Counted from the stretch's first letter, positions 45,162 through 53,352 are shown. The stretch: DNA of 64,000 nt from Nocardia nova SH22a (GCF_000523235.1 NZ_CP006850.1:3224001-3288000); one strand, 5' to 3'. Made by a program: numbers and translations. Notes: generated by a model from the letters alone, not told the origin.

Positions 45162-46100
45162 GTGCGGATCGAACCACGCACCGTTGTCATCACCGGAGCG
45201 TCGAGGGGCCTGGGCCTCGCCTCGGCGGTACATCTGTATCGACGGGGGTGGCGGGTCGTCGCGGCGATGCGCTCGGTCGATACCGGCCTGGACCGGCTGC
45301 GCGCGGAAACCGGTGCACGCCAGGGTGATCCACGTCTGCTCGGGGTGTGCCTCGATCTGACCGACGCGGCCTCGGTCGAGCAGGCCGCCGCGGCGATTCT
45401 CGATGTGGTCGGTGCGCCGGAAGCGGTGGTCCACAACGCCGGGATCTCCGCGGCCGGAATGGTCGAGGAGACGCCGGATCGATTGTGGCAGCGGATGTTC
45501 GCCACCAATCTGTTCGGCCCCGTGGCGCTGACCCGGGCGTTGCTGCCGTCCATGCGGGCGGCCGGACAGGGCCGGATCGTGCTGGTCTCCAGTGCGGCCG
45601 GAGTCCGCGGAATGCCCGCCACCGGAACGTATTCCGCGGTGAAGGGCGCACTGGAGCGCTGGGGGGAGGCCCTGGCGGGGGAGGTGGCGCCGTTCGGTGT
45701 GGGGGTGAGCGTTCTGGTCGCGGGCACCTACGACACCGACATCATCACCGATGCGGGAACCACGGACTGCCGCGATCCACAGGGCCCGTACGCACCCCAC
45801 CACCGGACGATGGATCGGCGCGGACGTCTCGCGATGAAGTACACCGCCCGGCCGCCGGACCGGTTCGCCGCCGGTCTGGCCCGCGCACTCGAGAGTTCCG
45901 CGGCGTTCGAACGGCGCGCGGTCGGCCCCGACGCGCGAATATTGTTGCTGGCCAACCGTGTTCTGCCCGCATGGGGAATGCACCACGTGACGCGGATGAT
46001 CCTGGGTATTCCCCGGCGTATACCAGCGGGTGCTTCGCCGGTGACCGTTGCCGAATCATCGGCGGGCGGGCTCCGGCTGGAGCGTGGGAACGACGCGTGA
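45162..46100 (+). CDS. short-chain dehydrogenase/reductase
   Basis: 312 aa from GTG 45162 with GGGAGG upstream. TGASRGLGLAS cofactor motif, HNAGI, a serine in VSSAAG and Y-x3-K (TYSAVKGAL). The C-terminal 80 residues are longer than in the smallest SDRs. Last gene of the operon that starts at 38976; a strong hairpin follows the stop. Confidence 0.87.
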   Translation: MRIEPRTVVITGASRGLGLASAVHLYRRGWRVVAAMRSVDTGLDRLRAETGARQGDPRLLGVCLDLTDAASVEQAAAAILDVVGAPEAVVHNAGISAAGMVEETPDRLWQRMFATNLFGPVALTRALLPSMRAAGQGRIVLVSSAAGVRGMPATGTYSAVKGALERWGEALAGEVAPFGVGVSVLVAGTYDTDIITDAGTTDCRDPQGPYAPHHRTMDRRGRLAMKYTARPPDRFAAGLARALESSAAFERRAVGPDARILLLANRVLPAWGMHHVTRMILGIPRRIPAGASPVTVAESSAGGLRLERGNDA

Positions 46101-46120
46101 GACCGGGTGTCGACCCGATG

Positions 46121-46150
46121 ATCCGGCGCCACCTTCCGGTGGCGCCGGAT
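46121..46150 (+). terminator. hairpin terminator after SDR operon
   Basis: ATCCGGCGCCACC (46121-46133) pairs perfectly with GGTGGCGCCGGAT (46138-46150) across a TTCC loop, 20 bases after the SDR stop. A 13-bp stem without a U tract is the common actinobacterial terminator form. It could stop transcription from both directions. Confidence 0.7.
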
Positions 46151-46219
46151 TCGTGTGTCTACTCGGGGTTGGTCGGGCACTCCGGGGAACAGTTGCTCGA
46201 TGGGACCGGCGGTCACCCA

Positions 46220-46634
46220 CCCGGGTTCTCGACAACGCGTCGGCCCACATGTCGATGACGGTGCGCCCCTGGGCATCCGGGCGTCCCAGCAGGTACGTGA
46301 ACACCATCATCTGAACGCCCATGGCCAGGACGTCGTAGAGCGGGTACTGGTACTTCGTGCCCTCCCACAGCGCGAGTCCGGGAATCACCCGGCCGTAATG
46401 GAATACGCCGAGCCGGGCACCCGGTATCGCGTTGAACAGGAAGGCCCAGACGAAGCCGACGACGAGCCCCGCCGTGAGCAGGGTCTGGGGCCTGCGCCAG
46501 GCGAACCGGGCCGAGAACCGGCGGCCCGGCACCGCACCGGCGACCGCCGGGAGCACGAAGTAGGAGATACAGCCCACCGGCACCGGCGCGGGTAGTCCGT
46601 GCCAGGTCAAGTGCAGCGGCCACCACGACGGCAT
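46220..46634 (-). pseudogene. remnant of an AveC-like membrane protein
   Basis: A minus-strand frame of about 138 residues resembles the C-terminal half of the AveC-like protein at 40092: WWPLHLTWHG against HWPTHWPL, LVVGFVWAFLFNAIPG against LVIGFVFDAILE, KYQYPLYD against PYQFPLIW, and GRTVIDMWADAL against GRTVAEKLAHRV. The N-terminal half is absent; upstream DNA leads straight to the aldehyde dehydrogenase stop, and the beginning seems to be in another frame. The frame runs on past 46220 through the hairpin into the SDR gene, so the original end is lost. Confidence 0.6.
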
Positions 46635-46697
46635 CCGGGGACGATGGCGCCCATGTCCGCGTGCCTTTCGATGATGACAAGATCCGGCAGCGCGACA

Positions 46698-48200
46698 TCA
46701 ACGGCCGGACGGTGTTTCGGTCACAGGCCACCCCACGGCCTTGATCTCGAGATACTGCTCGAACCCCGCGAGGCCGTTCTGCCGTCCGATGCCGCTGTGC
46801 TTGAATCCGCCGTAGGGCACGTCCGGGCCGAACGGCGCGCCGCCGTTGATGCCGATCGCACCGGCACGCAGGCGACGTGCCAGCGCGATCGAACGGTCCA
46901 CCGAGCCGGAACAGATGTTTCCGGCCAGCCCGTACCGGCTGTCGTTGGCGATCCGGACGGCGTCGTCCTCGTCGTCGAACGGGATCACCGCCAGGACGGG
47001 GCCGAAGATCTCCTCCTGCGCGATGGTCATCGAATTGTCGACGTCGGTGAAAAGAGTGGGGGAGACGAACCAGCCCTTGGGCAGGTGTTCCGGGGGTTCC
47101 GCGCCGCCCACCAGCAGGTTCGCGCCCTGCTCGACACCCGACCGGATATGGGCCCGGATCCGCTCGCGCTGTTTCGCCGAGATCACCGGACCGGTGAGCG
47201 TGGCCGGATCCTGCGGATCCCCGGGCGCCACCCCCTCGTACATCGCCCGCAGCAACTCGACCCCCTCGTCGTATCGTGACCGGGGCAGCAACATCCGGGT
47301 CGGAATCGCGCAGCCCTGACCGGCGTGCAGACACGCGCCGATACCGAGCATGACCGACGCGGGCAGGTCCGCGTCCTCGAGCACGATGGTCGCCGACTTG
47401 CCGCCCAGCTCGAGGAACACCCGCTTCATGGTGTCCGCGCCCTTCGCCATGATCCGGCGGCCCACCGCCGTGGAACCGGTGAACGAGATCAGATCCACCT
47501 TCGGCGACAGCGTCAACTCCTCGCCCACGAGGTGATCCGACGAGGTGACCACGTTCAGCACACCCGGGGGGATATCGGTGTGCTCGGCCACCAGACGGCC
47601 CAGGCGGGTGGCGTTGAAAGGCGTGTCGGGTGCCGGTTTGAGCACCACGGTGTTGCCGGTCGCGAGGGCCTGACCGAGTTTGCCGAGGGTGACCTCCACC
47701 GGGAAGTTCCAGGGCACGATCGCCCCCACCACCCCGACGGGTTCCCGCCAGATCCGCCGGTTGTCGACCGCGCCGGTCAGCCCGGCCCGATCGCCGAGAT
47801 CGACCTCCCAAGGGTAGTCGTCGATCAGACCGGCCGGATAGCGCAGCGCCTCGGCCAGCGGCAGATCCAGTTGCGGCCCGTAGGTCACCGCGCGCGGACA
47901 ACCGGCCTCGAGGATCAGCTCCTCCCGCAACTGTTCTCGCTCCCCTTCGAGCGCGTCCTGCAACTGCGCCAGGCATCGCCGGCGAAGCCCTCGATCGACC
48001 GGCCAGGTCGTGTCGTCGAAAGCCTTGCGCGCGGCGTCGATTGCGGCGTGCATGTCGACCGCGGCGCCATCGGCCACCTCGCCCAGCACCTCCTCGGTCG
48101 CCGGGTTCACTACGGTGAACGTCTTCCCCGAGCGGGCAGCGACCAGCTTGCCGTCGATGAGCATTCTCGATTCGGAACTGATGTGCGGCTCGTGCGTCAT
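46698..48200 (-). CDS. NAD(P)-dependent aldehyde dehydrogenase
   Basis: 500 aa from ATG 48200, which lies 5 bases after AAGGAG; a GTG two codons earlier overlaps the ribosome site. Catalytic cysteine lies in HAGQGCAIPT near residue 300, the general-base glutamate in FLELGGKSA, and the NAD-site phrase is FTGSTAVGR. The VPWNFPV motif is typical. It should oxidise an aldehyde to the acid. A motif copy lies 85 bp upstream, shared with the divergent SDR. Confidence 0.92.
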   Translation of the reverse strand: MTHEPHISSESRMLIDGKLVAARSGKTFTVVNPATEEVLGEVADGAAVDMHAAIDAARKAFDDTTWPVDRGLRRRCLAQLQDALEGEREQLREELILEAGCPRAVTYGPQLDLPLAEALRYPAGLIDDYPWEVDLGDRAGLTGAVDNRRIWREPVGVVGAIVPWNFPVEVTLGKLGQALATGNTVVLKPAPDTPFNATRLGRLVAEHTDIPPGVLNVVTSSDHLVGEELTLSPKVDLISFTGSTAVGRRIMAKGADTMKRVFLELGGKSATIVLEDADLPASVMLGIGACLHAGQGCAIPTRMLLPRSRYDEGVELLRAMYEGVAPGDPQDPATLTGPVISAKQRERIRAHIRSGVEQGANLLVGGAEPPEHLPKGWFVSPTLFTDVDNSMTIAQEEIFGPVLAVIPFDDEDDAVRIANDSRYGLAGNICSGSVDRSIALARRLRAGAIGINGGAPFGPDVPYGGFKHSGIGRQNGLAGFEQYLEIKAVGWPVTETPSGR

Positions 48201-48284
48201 CGGCACTCCTTCAAGGGATTTCGCGACCTGCGCGGTGCAGGTGTCCGGCCGATCCGATCGCCGCCGGATTCGACCGACCTTGTG

Positions 48285-48301
48285 AACCTAATATTCGTTC
48301 C
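48285..48301 (-). promoter_or_regulatory. 17-bp motif copy 3, between ALDH and SDR genes
   Basis: Minus strand: GGAACGAATATTAGGTT, one mismatch from copy 1. It lies 85 bp before the aldehyde dehydrogenase start and 42 bp before the SDR start at 48343, so it could control both. Confidence 0.75.
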
Positions 48302-48342
48302 GTATTCTAGCAAGCGCTGAAAGTCGCAGGAAGGGAAGCGCA

Positions 48343-49203
48343 ATGGGTCGTGTAACAGGCAAGGTCGCCTTCATCACCGGGGCGGCGCGCGGGCAGGGGC
48401 GCAGCCATGCCGTGCGCCTGGCCGAGGAAGGCGCCGATATCGTCGCCGTCGATCTGTGCCGGGACGTGGACACGCTGAAATATTCGCTGTCGCGCCCGGA
48501 GGATCTGGACGAGACGGCGCGATTGGTACGCAAGGCGGGGCGCGGGATCCTGGCGATCGAGGCCGACGTCCGTGACGCCGCGCAGATGAACAAGGCGGTG
48601 GCGGATGGAATCGCCGAGTTCGGCAAGATCGACATCGTGGTGGCCCAGGCCGGAATCGCGGGCATGCTGGGCGAGCCCAAGGATCAGGCGTGGATCGACG
48701 TGATCAACACCAACCTGATCGGCACGATCAACGCGATCCAGGCGGCGCTGCCGCATCTGCCGGAGGGCGCGTCGGTGATCGCCACCGGATCGACCGCGGG
48801 ACTGATGCAGACCAAGGCGCTCGACAATCCGGGTACCGACCCGGGCGGTATCGCCTATCCGCTCTCGAAACGGCTGCTGTCGCAATATGTGCACGAACTC
48901 GGCGCGCAGTTCGCGCACCGCAAGATCAGGGCCAACGTCATCCATCCGACGAACTGCAACACCCCCATGCTGCACAGTGAGCCGATGTACCGGTCCTTCC
49001 GGCCGGATCTCGACAACCCCACGCGCGAGGACGCGGAGGTGGCCTTTCCGGTGCAGCAGGCGATGCCGGTGCCGTATGTCGAGCCCGAGGACATCAGTGA
49101 AATGGTGGTCTTCCTGGCCTCCGACGCCTCCCGCTACGTGACGGGCATGCAGATGCGCGTGGATGCCGGTGGGTACCTGCGCTGGTACGACTACCACGTC
49201 TGA
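48343..49203 (+). CDS. mycofactocin-type SDR oxidoreductase
   Basis: 286 aa. The opening GKVAFITGAARGQGRSHAVR and the following LAEEGADIVAVDLC are hallmarks of the SDR subfamily whose nicotinamide is not exchanged and which is re-oxidised through mycofactocin. The active-site Y-x3-K is YPLSKR. No mycofactocin biosynthesis genes are in the window. The likely role is oxidation of an alcohol to the substrate of the neighbouring aldehyde dehydrogenase. Confidence 0.88.
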   Translation: MGRVTGKVAFITGAARGQGRSHAVRLAEEGADIVAVDLCRDVDTLKYSLSRPEDLDETARLVRKAGRGILAIEADVRDAAQMNKAVADGIAEFGKIDIVVAQAGIAGMLGEPKDQAWIDVINTNLIGTINAIQAALPHLPEGASVIATGSTAGLMQTKALDNPGTDPGGIAYPLSKRLLSQYVHELGAQFAHRKIRANVIHPTNCNTPMLHSEPMYRSFRPDLDNPTREDAEVAFPVQQAMPVPYVEPEDISEMVVFLASDASRYVTGMQMRVDAGGYLRWYDYHV

Positions 49204-49213
49204 CGGGGCCGGG

Positions 49214-49244
49214 CCGCTCCGGATCACCTCGACCGTCGGAGCGG
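49214..49244 (+). terminator. possible hairpin after mycofactocin-type SDR
   Basis: CCGCTCCG (49214-49221) pairs with CGGAGCGG (49237-49244) across 15 bases, 10 bases after the stop. Stable stem, but the loop is long. Confidence 0.4.
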
Positions 49245-49731
49245 TGATCGGCGATATCACTCGTTGTGGAACGAATATTCGGTTATGGTGGCCGACTCGG
49301 GTCGGCCACCGTCACGACCCCGGAGCGGTCCGGGCTGTTCCCGAAGTGGTCGTATCCGTGGCCGGACGCGCCGTCGCGTGCCTTGCCTCGGTGCGTTCGC
49401 CGCGCTGGAGACGGGACCGGGTCGGTCGCGCCTGCTGCCGGTCGTCCTCGCCCTGTCTGATATATCGGGATGATCACCTTCCCGATGTCCGTAATCACCC
49501 GGTTTCGTCGATATGCCGTAACCTCGGCGACTAATGTGGTTAACGTTCCGCATTCTCCGGTCGATGGCTTCTATGTCGGCCTCGGGCCGGGCCGGTCGAC
49601 CGCCTCGCGTGGCGCCGGGGGAAGCGCACGCGGGCTGAGCGGAAACGCTCGGCGAGTGATCGGCGATCCGGCAGTGTGGCCGGATATCACCGCTGGTATC
49701 GACCGAATCCACGGAAACGAAACGGTGTGCG
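49245..49731. other. intergenic region before sigma-factor gene
   Basis: No supported gene in 487 bases. It contains motif copy 4 near its left end. Open frames on either strand have no ribosome site and are arginine/proline-rich. The A/T-rich part at about 49460-49560 is a possible promoter area for the sigma-factor gene. Confidence 0.4.
49268..49284 (+). promoter_or_regulatory. 17-bp motif copy 4, downstream of SDR gene
   Basis: GGAACGAATATTCGGTT, identical to copy 1 (which reads on the minus strand). It is 65 bp after the SDR stop and 448 bp before the sigma-factor gene, with no gene immediately downstream. It may be the remnant of a promoter for a lost gene. Confidence 0.6.
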
Positions 49732-50322
49732 ATGGACATCGATCGGCGTTCTCATCAGAGTGGCTCCGCCGCCACCGCGGCCGAGCTGGCCGCGCTGCTG
49801 CGCGAAACCGCCGACGGCAATGCCGACGCGTTCGCCGAGTTCTATCGGCGTACGAGTGGCTATCTGCTGTCGCGGCTGACAACCATCCTGCGTAACCCGG
49901 TCCTGGCGCAGGAGGTCAGCCAGGAGGTGTACCTGCAGGCGTGGGCGGCGGCGGGCACCTACGACACCGGGCGGGCGAGCCCGATGGCGTGGTTGATGAT
50001 GTTCGCCCATCGCCGGGCGGTCGATCGGGTGCGCAGCGAGCAGTCGCTGGCCGATCGTGAGCGGGCCTTCGGGCGGGTCGAGATCCGGCACGAGGGCGAT
50101 GTGGTCTTCGACGAGGTGACCCGGCGCCTCGACGAGCACTCGGTCGCCGGTGAGGTGCGCAGGCTGGGCCGCCGCCAGCGAGAGGCGATCATGCTCGCCT
50201 TCTACGGCAATCGCAGCTATCCGGAGGTGGCGCACGATCTCGGCATTCCCGTGCCGACCGCCAAGTCCCGCATCCGGGCCGGATTGAAGACATTGGGCAC
50301 CAGGCTCTCGGCGCGGGTGTGA
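49732..50322 (+). CDS. SigK-like ECF sigma factor
   Basis: 196 aa, sigma-70 region 2 (FAEFYRRTSGYLLSRLTTIL, then QEVSQEVYLQAW and AWLMMFAHRRAVDRVR) and region 4 (RRQREAIMLAFYGNRSYPEV, then TAKSRIRAGLKTL). The sequence is close to mycobacterial SigK. SigK is normally encoded beside its membrane anti-sigma RskA, but no anti-sigma gene follows; the next gene encodes a hydrolase. The ribosome site is weak. It could be controlled by an unlinked anti-sigma factor. Confidence 0.85.
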   Translation: MDIDRRSHQSGSAATAAELAALLRETADGNADAFAEFYRRTSGYLLSRLTTILRNPVLAQEVSQEVYLQAWAAAGTYDTGRASPMAWLMMFAHRRAVDRVRSEQSLADRERAFGRVEIRHEGDVVFDEVTRRLDEHSVAGEVRRLGRRQREAIMLAFYGNRSYPEVAHDLGIPVPTAKSRIRAGLKTLGTRLSARV

Positions 50323-50407
50323 GCCGACCGGCGTCGCCGTGCTGGATGGTGATGTCGCGGTGCGGGATCCGATCCGACTCACCGTGGCGTGACGTGCTCG
50401 GCATCAC

Positions 50408-50426
50408 ATTGGTTAGGCTAACCTAA
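50408..50426 (+). promoter_or_regulatory. IdeR/DtxR iron box
   Basis: ATTGGTTAGGCTAACCTAA matches the 19-bp IdeR/DtxR consensus TTAGGTTAGGCTAACCTAA at 17 of 19 positions, including the whole inner palindrome. It ends 18 bp before the hydrolase start. In mycolata, IdeR represses genes for iron acquisition when iron is plentiful. Confidence 0.85.
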
Positions 50427-50444
50427 AGATGCGAAGATTTTCGG

Positions 50445-51140
50445 ATGCGGTTTTTTCAGGGTGTGAGCGGGTCGGTGCACTATCGGGTGTGGCCGGCCGG
50501 TTCACCACACACGGTCGCGGTGCTCCTGCACGGGCTCGGTCAGTGCAGTGCGGACTACCATCGCTTCGCGCGTGCGCTGAACCGTTGCGGTATCACGGTT
50601 TTCGGTATCGACCAGATCGGTCACGGCCTGAGCGAGGGGGAGTGGCACGCGATGGCGCCGATCGAGGATCTCGCGTCCAACGCCTCGGCGCTCATCGGAC
50701 TCGCGGCCGCCGAGCATCCGCACCTTCCCTTCGTACTGATCGGCCATTCGCTGGGGGCGGGCACCGCGGTGGTGGCCCTGGCCGAGGAACCCGGCGCGAG
50801 CGCCCGCATCGCGCGGGTGGTGCTCCTGGGTACGCCGGAACAGGTTCCGGTGCAGGGCTATTCGCCACCACCGGTGCCCACGCTGGTGCTACACGGCGCC
50901 GATGACCGGCGCGCTCCGATCGCACCGATCCGCGCGTGGGCCGGTACCTCGCCGACCTGCCGATTGATCGAGATCGACGATGCCGGACACGATCTGCTGC
51001 ACGAGCCGGTCCACCGGCGCCTCACCCGCGAGATCATCGAATTCGCGCGCGCCGAGGATGATCGGGTTCCGGTCCGCAGCCGCGACGTGCACCGACCGCG
51101 AACCGTGGGCCGGTCCGCGGTCGGTGTGCCGGTGCGCTAG
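50445..51140 (+). CDS. alpha/beta-hydrolase under predicted iron control
   Basis: 231 aa, cytoplasmic, no signal peptide. Alpha/beta-hydrolase motifs: oxyanion region LLHGLGQ, nucleophile elbow GHSLGAG near residue 105, acid in HGADDRR, histidine in DDAGHDLLH. It resembles monoacylglycerol-lipase-like hydrolases. The iron box just upstream suggests a role in iron metabolism, for example hydrolysis of a siderophore ester or a lipid released under iron starvation. The ATG at 50445 has no strong ribosome site; an in-frame ATG just upstream is not available. Its stop overlaps the stop of the convergent membrane-protein gene (CTAG, 51137-51140). Confidence 0.83.
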   Translation: MRFFQGVSGSVHYRVWPAGSPHTVAVLLHGLGQCSADYHRFARALNRCGITVFGIDQIGHGLSEGEWHAMAPIEDLASNASALIGLAAAEHPHLPFVLIGHSLGAGTAVVALAEEPGASARIARVVLLGTPEQVPVQGYSPPPVPTLVLHGADDRRAPIAPIRAWAGTSPTCRLIEIDDAGHDLLHEPVHRRLTREIIEFARAEDDRVPVRSRDVHRPRTVGRSAVGVPVR

Positions 51141-51559
51141 CGCGGGGCGGCGGCCCGTTGCCGGGCCTCGCGTTCGTCGTGGATACGTACGAGTTCACGG
51201 AAGCCGATATGCGAGTACTGCGGTTTCGGCTGCACGCCCCAGGTGTCGCGAGCGGTGTGCTGTCCGGCCGCCTCGGGCGCACCGCCGAACGGCGGACCGC
51301 CCAGCGGCACCGGGAAGCGGCAGTCGAGGGTGTCGTCGGAATAGCGGACCTTCATCAGTTCGCTGCAGATCTGGGTGAACGACAGGGTCGGCCAGCCGTA
51401 CCAGATCGCCAGGGCGGGCAGGGTGAACGCGCCCTCGACGACCAGGCCGAACAGGCAGACGAACAATCCGCGCCGCAGCCAGGTGTGCATGCGGGCGAAC
51501 GGTGCGGTGGTGCCGAGCGGAAGGTCGCGCGGGCCGGATTTCTCGGAGGCGCTGGTCAT
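51137..51559 (-). CDS. cassette A: single-span membrane protein, 140 aa (unrecognised family)
   Basis: 140 aa with one clear membrane segment (residues about 30-55, [20 protein letters not shown]). Hydrophilic part follows with two cysteines, C65 and C80, and the phrase GGPPFGG; both cysteines and this phrase are conserved in the paralogue at 56349. It ends in a charged tail ([10 protein letters not shown]). I do not recognise the family. Last gene of cassette A, 29 bases after the 231-aa gene. Confidence 0.8.
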   Translation of the reverse strand: MTSASEKSGPRDLPLGTTAPFARMHTWLRRGLFVCLFGLVVEGAFTLPALAIWYGWPTLSFTQICSELMKVRYSDDTLDCRFPVPLGGPPFGGAPEAAGQHTARDTWGVQPKPQYSHIGFRELVRIHDEREARQRAAAPR

Positions 51560-51588
51560 GGCGGAGTCCTCGGGGGTGGGCCGAAACG

Positions 51589-52284
51589 TCAGTCGGAGAA
51601 GATCTCCCGGTTGACGGTGTGCAGATAGGGAACGGCCAGAAACGGTGTGATGTAGAAGATGTCGTAGATCCACCAGCCGAAGACGGGCAGGACCACGCCG
51701 GAGTAGCGGATGTCGGCGTACATGGTCATGTTGACCGTGTAGCCGATCCAGATGACCAGTCCCATCCAGCAGGTGACGATGAGCCACTGGTGGCCCCAGC
51801 GTTTCATCTGCAGGAAGGCGATGGCCGCGGCGATGCGCATGGTGAACACCGTGAGGATCAACGCGACCTCCCACGACTTCTCACCGGGCGCGCCCGCGCC
51901 GCCGATCCACAGTTCGTTGTAGTGCCAGAAGTATCCGGCGTCGAAGAAGTTCCCCCAGGCGGTGAGCACCACGCGGGCGATCAGGGAGTGGTTGGCGATC
52001 AGATCCAGCGCCCAGCCCAGCGAGTTCAGCGCTGCGTCGAGGATCACCAGATACCCGATGAGGGTGACGATGATCGGGCGCACCGACAGTCCGGCGCGCT
52101 GGGCGGTGCGCTGCAGGTGCACGCCGTAGAGGAATACCGGAAGGCCGACGATTCCGAGCACCAGCGTGCCCATCAGGGCGGTTCCGGCGGTGAGCCAGAG
52201 GTCGGCCCGGCGTTGTGCCCGCCGGGACAGTTCGTGATGGTCTTCGTAGGTCCTGTTGTCCGCGTGCGGATTCCGGGTGGTCAT
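51589..52284 (-). CDS. cassette A: multi-span membrane protein, 231 aa (unrecognised family)
   Basis: 231 aa with five or six membrane segments (residues about 30-55, 70-92, 138-160, 166-188, 197-220). Polar residues lie in or beside them: H121 and E124 in FWHYNELW, H165 in WGHQW, D191 in MYAD, H222. All are conserved in the paralogue at 56798, where most positions of the membrane core are identical. Histidine, aspartate and glutamate placed like this could bind metal; that is inference. ATG 3 bases after the 39-aa peptide stop. Confidence 0.85.
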   Translation of the reverse strand: MTTRNPHADNRTYEDHHELSRRAQRRADLWLTAGTALMGTLVLGIVGLPVFLYGVHLQRTAQRAGLSVRPIIVTLIGYLVILDAALNSLGWALDLIANHSLIARVVLTAWGNFFDAGYFWHYNELWIGGAGAPGEKSWEVALILTVFTMRIAAAIAFLQMKRWGHQWLIVTCWMGLVIWIGYTVNMTMYADIRYSGVVLPVFGWWIYDIFYITPFLAVPYLHTVNREIFSD

Positions 52285-52287
52285 CGC

Positions 52288-52407
52288 TCACCAGTCCCGG
52301 GACATGTACATCGATACCTGGACCAGGAATATCGCGAGTAGCCAGCCGTAGGCGACGATCTGGAACACGATCATCGCCCGTCTGCGGCGGCGGTCCTGTT
52401 CGTTCAT
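52288..52407 (-). CDS. cassette A: 39-aa single-span peptide
   Basis: ATG at 52407, stop at 52288. A basic head (NEQDRRRRR), one hydrophobic span of about 22 residues, then MSRDW at the C-terminus. The paralogue in cassette B (57511-57630) is also 39 aa, with identical NEQDR and SRDW ends, so this is a real gene although very short. GGAG lies 9 bases upstream. It probably forms a subunit of the membrane complex with the 231-aa protein. Confidence 0.85.
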   Translation of the reverse strand: MNEQDRRRRRAMIVFQIVAYGWLLAIFLVQVSMYMSRDW

Positions 52408-52458
52408 GGGGTGGGCTCCGTCCGTGACGGTCGAACAGTGGGGACGTGCGGCGCCTGG

Positions 52459-52557
52459 TCAGAAGGTGCCGATGCGGCTGAACATCCAGTACCAGAACGC
52501 GATGATGCCGCACATCGCGATCCAGGTGACGAGCAGCCGGAGTATCTCTTGCAACAT
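52459..52557 (-). CDS. cassette A: 32-aa single-span peptide
   Basis: ATG at 52557 (a GTG one codon earlier is possible), stop at 52459. It begins MLQEILRLLVTW, has one hydrophobic span and ends IGTF. The paralogue in cassette B has the same 32-aa length and matches at QEI-RL, at AFWYW and at the IGTF end. It is the first gene of cassette A; the palindrome at 52573 lies just upstream. Confidence 0.83.
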   Translation of the reverse strand: MLQEILRLLVTWIAMCGIIAFWYWMFSRIGTF

Positions 52558-52572
52558 CACTAAGTTGTAGCT

Positions 52573-52598
52573 CACTCACTGAGTCGAGTCAATGAGTG
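52573..52598. promoter_or_regulatory. 26-bp palindromic operator upstream of cassette A
   Basis: CACTCACTGAGTC (52573-52585) and GAGTCAATGAGTG (52586-52598) form an inverted repeat matching at 11 of 13 positions without spacer. It ends 16 bp before the first peptide gene and fits a TetR dimer. The TetR gene immediately upstream (52744) is the natural candidate. Confidence 0.65.
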
Positions 52599-52743
52599 GG
52601 AACTGCGAAATGCCGGTCGAAAGGGTTCGAAGCAGGCGCTGAACTGCGCAGACGGGTGCTGTACCGGGGAGGATGAAATATGTTCGGGGCGGCGGTATCT
52701 CGCTGCTACCGCCCGATGACGGCCCGGTGTCCCGGGCCGCGGC

Positions 52744-53352
52744 TCAGCGCGCCGACAGTCCCCGCATGGCGGTGGCGACGAATTTGTCCAGGACCTCGTC
52801 GCGGGCCCGCTTGCCGCGCGGCATCGTCGCCACGAGTGCGTAGAGCCCGAGCAGGAAGAACACCGCGCTGTGGAAGGCGTCGGCGTCGGGGTGGACCTCC
52901 CCGGCCGCGCGGGCCCGGTCGATCTCGCCGACCAGCGCGACGATCACCGGATGATCGACCCATTCGTCGTCGTCCGGCCGGGACTTCGAGAAGTGCAGTG
53001 ACAGCACATCTTTGAACAGCTGCGCGCCCAGCCGTCGTTCGGCCGCGAGCACGACTCGGACCACCTCGCGCAGGGCGCCGGGCAGATCGTGCGTCCCGGT
53101 GAGGTATTTCGCCAGATCCTTGCCGATGCGCTGTTCCTCGCGGCGCTCGAGTTCCAGCGCCATGTGCTCCTTGGTGGGGAAGTGGAAGTAGAACGTCCCC
53201 TGCGCCACACCCGCCGCGCGGGCGACGGTCGCCACGTCGGCGCCGGCCAGGCCCGCGCGCTTGAATTCCGGGACCGCGGCGGCGACGATGCGCTGACGGG
53301 TCTGCATGCGCTGCAGATCACGGCTCGTGGGCTTGTGCTGCGCCCGCGTCAT
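52744..53352 (-). CDS. TetR-family regulator of cassette A
   Basis: 202 aa. Helix-turn-helix at residues about 18-65 (RQRIVAAAVPEFKRAGLAGA, then GTFYFHFPTKEHM). It is paralogous to the TetR at 60138 (also 202 aa): shared FYFHFPTKEH, ERRLG, LFKD, LHFS and HSAVFFLLGLY. It precedes cassette A on the same strand, as its paralogue precedes cassette B. Confidence 0.9.
   Translation of the reverse strand: MTRAQHKPTSRDLQRMQTRQRIVAAAVPEFKRAGLAGADVATVARAAGVAQGTFYFHFPTKEHMALELERREEQRIGKDLAKYLTGTHDLPGALREVVRVVLAAERRLGAQLFKDVLSLHFSKSRPDDDEWVDHPVIVALVGEIDRARAAGEVHPDADAFHSAVFFLLGLYALVATMPRGKRARDEVLDKFVATAMRGLSAR

Noticed and set aside
51589..52284. Possible particulate methane/ammonia monooxygenase subunit
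   Set aside because: Size and membrane number are suggestive, but I could not align it with remembered PmoA or PmoC sequence patterns.
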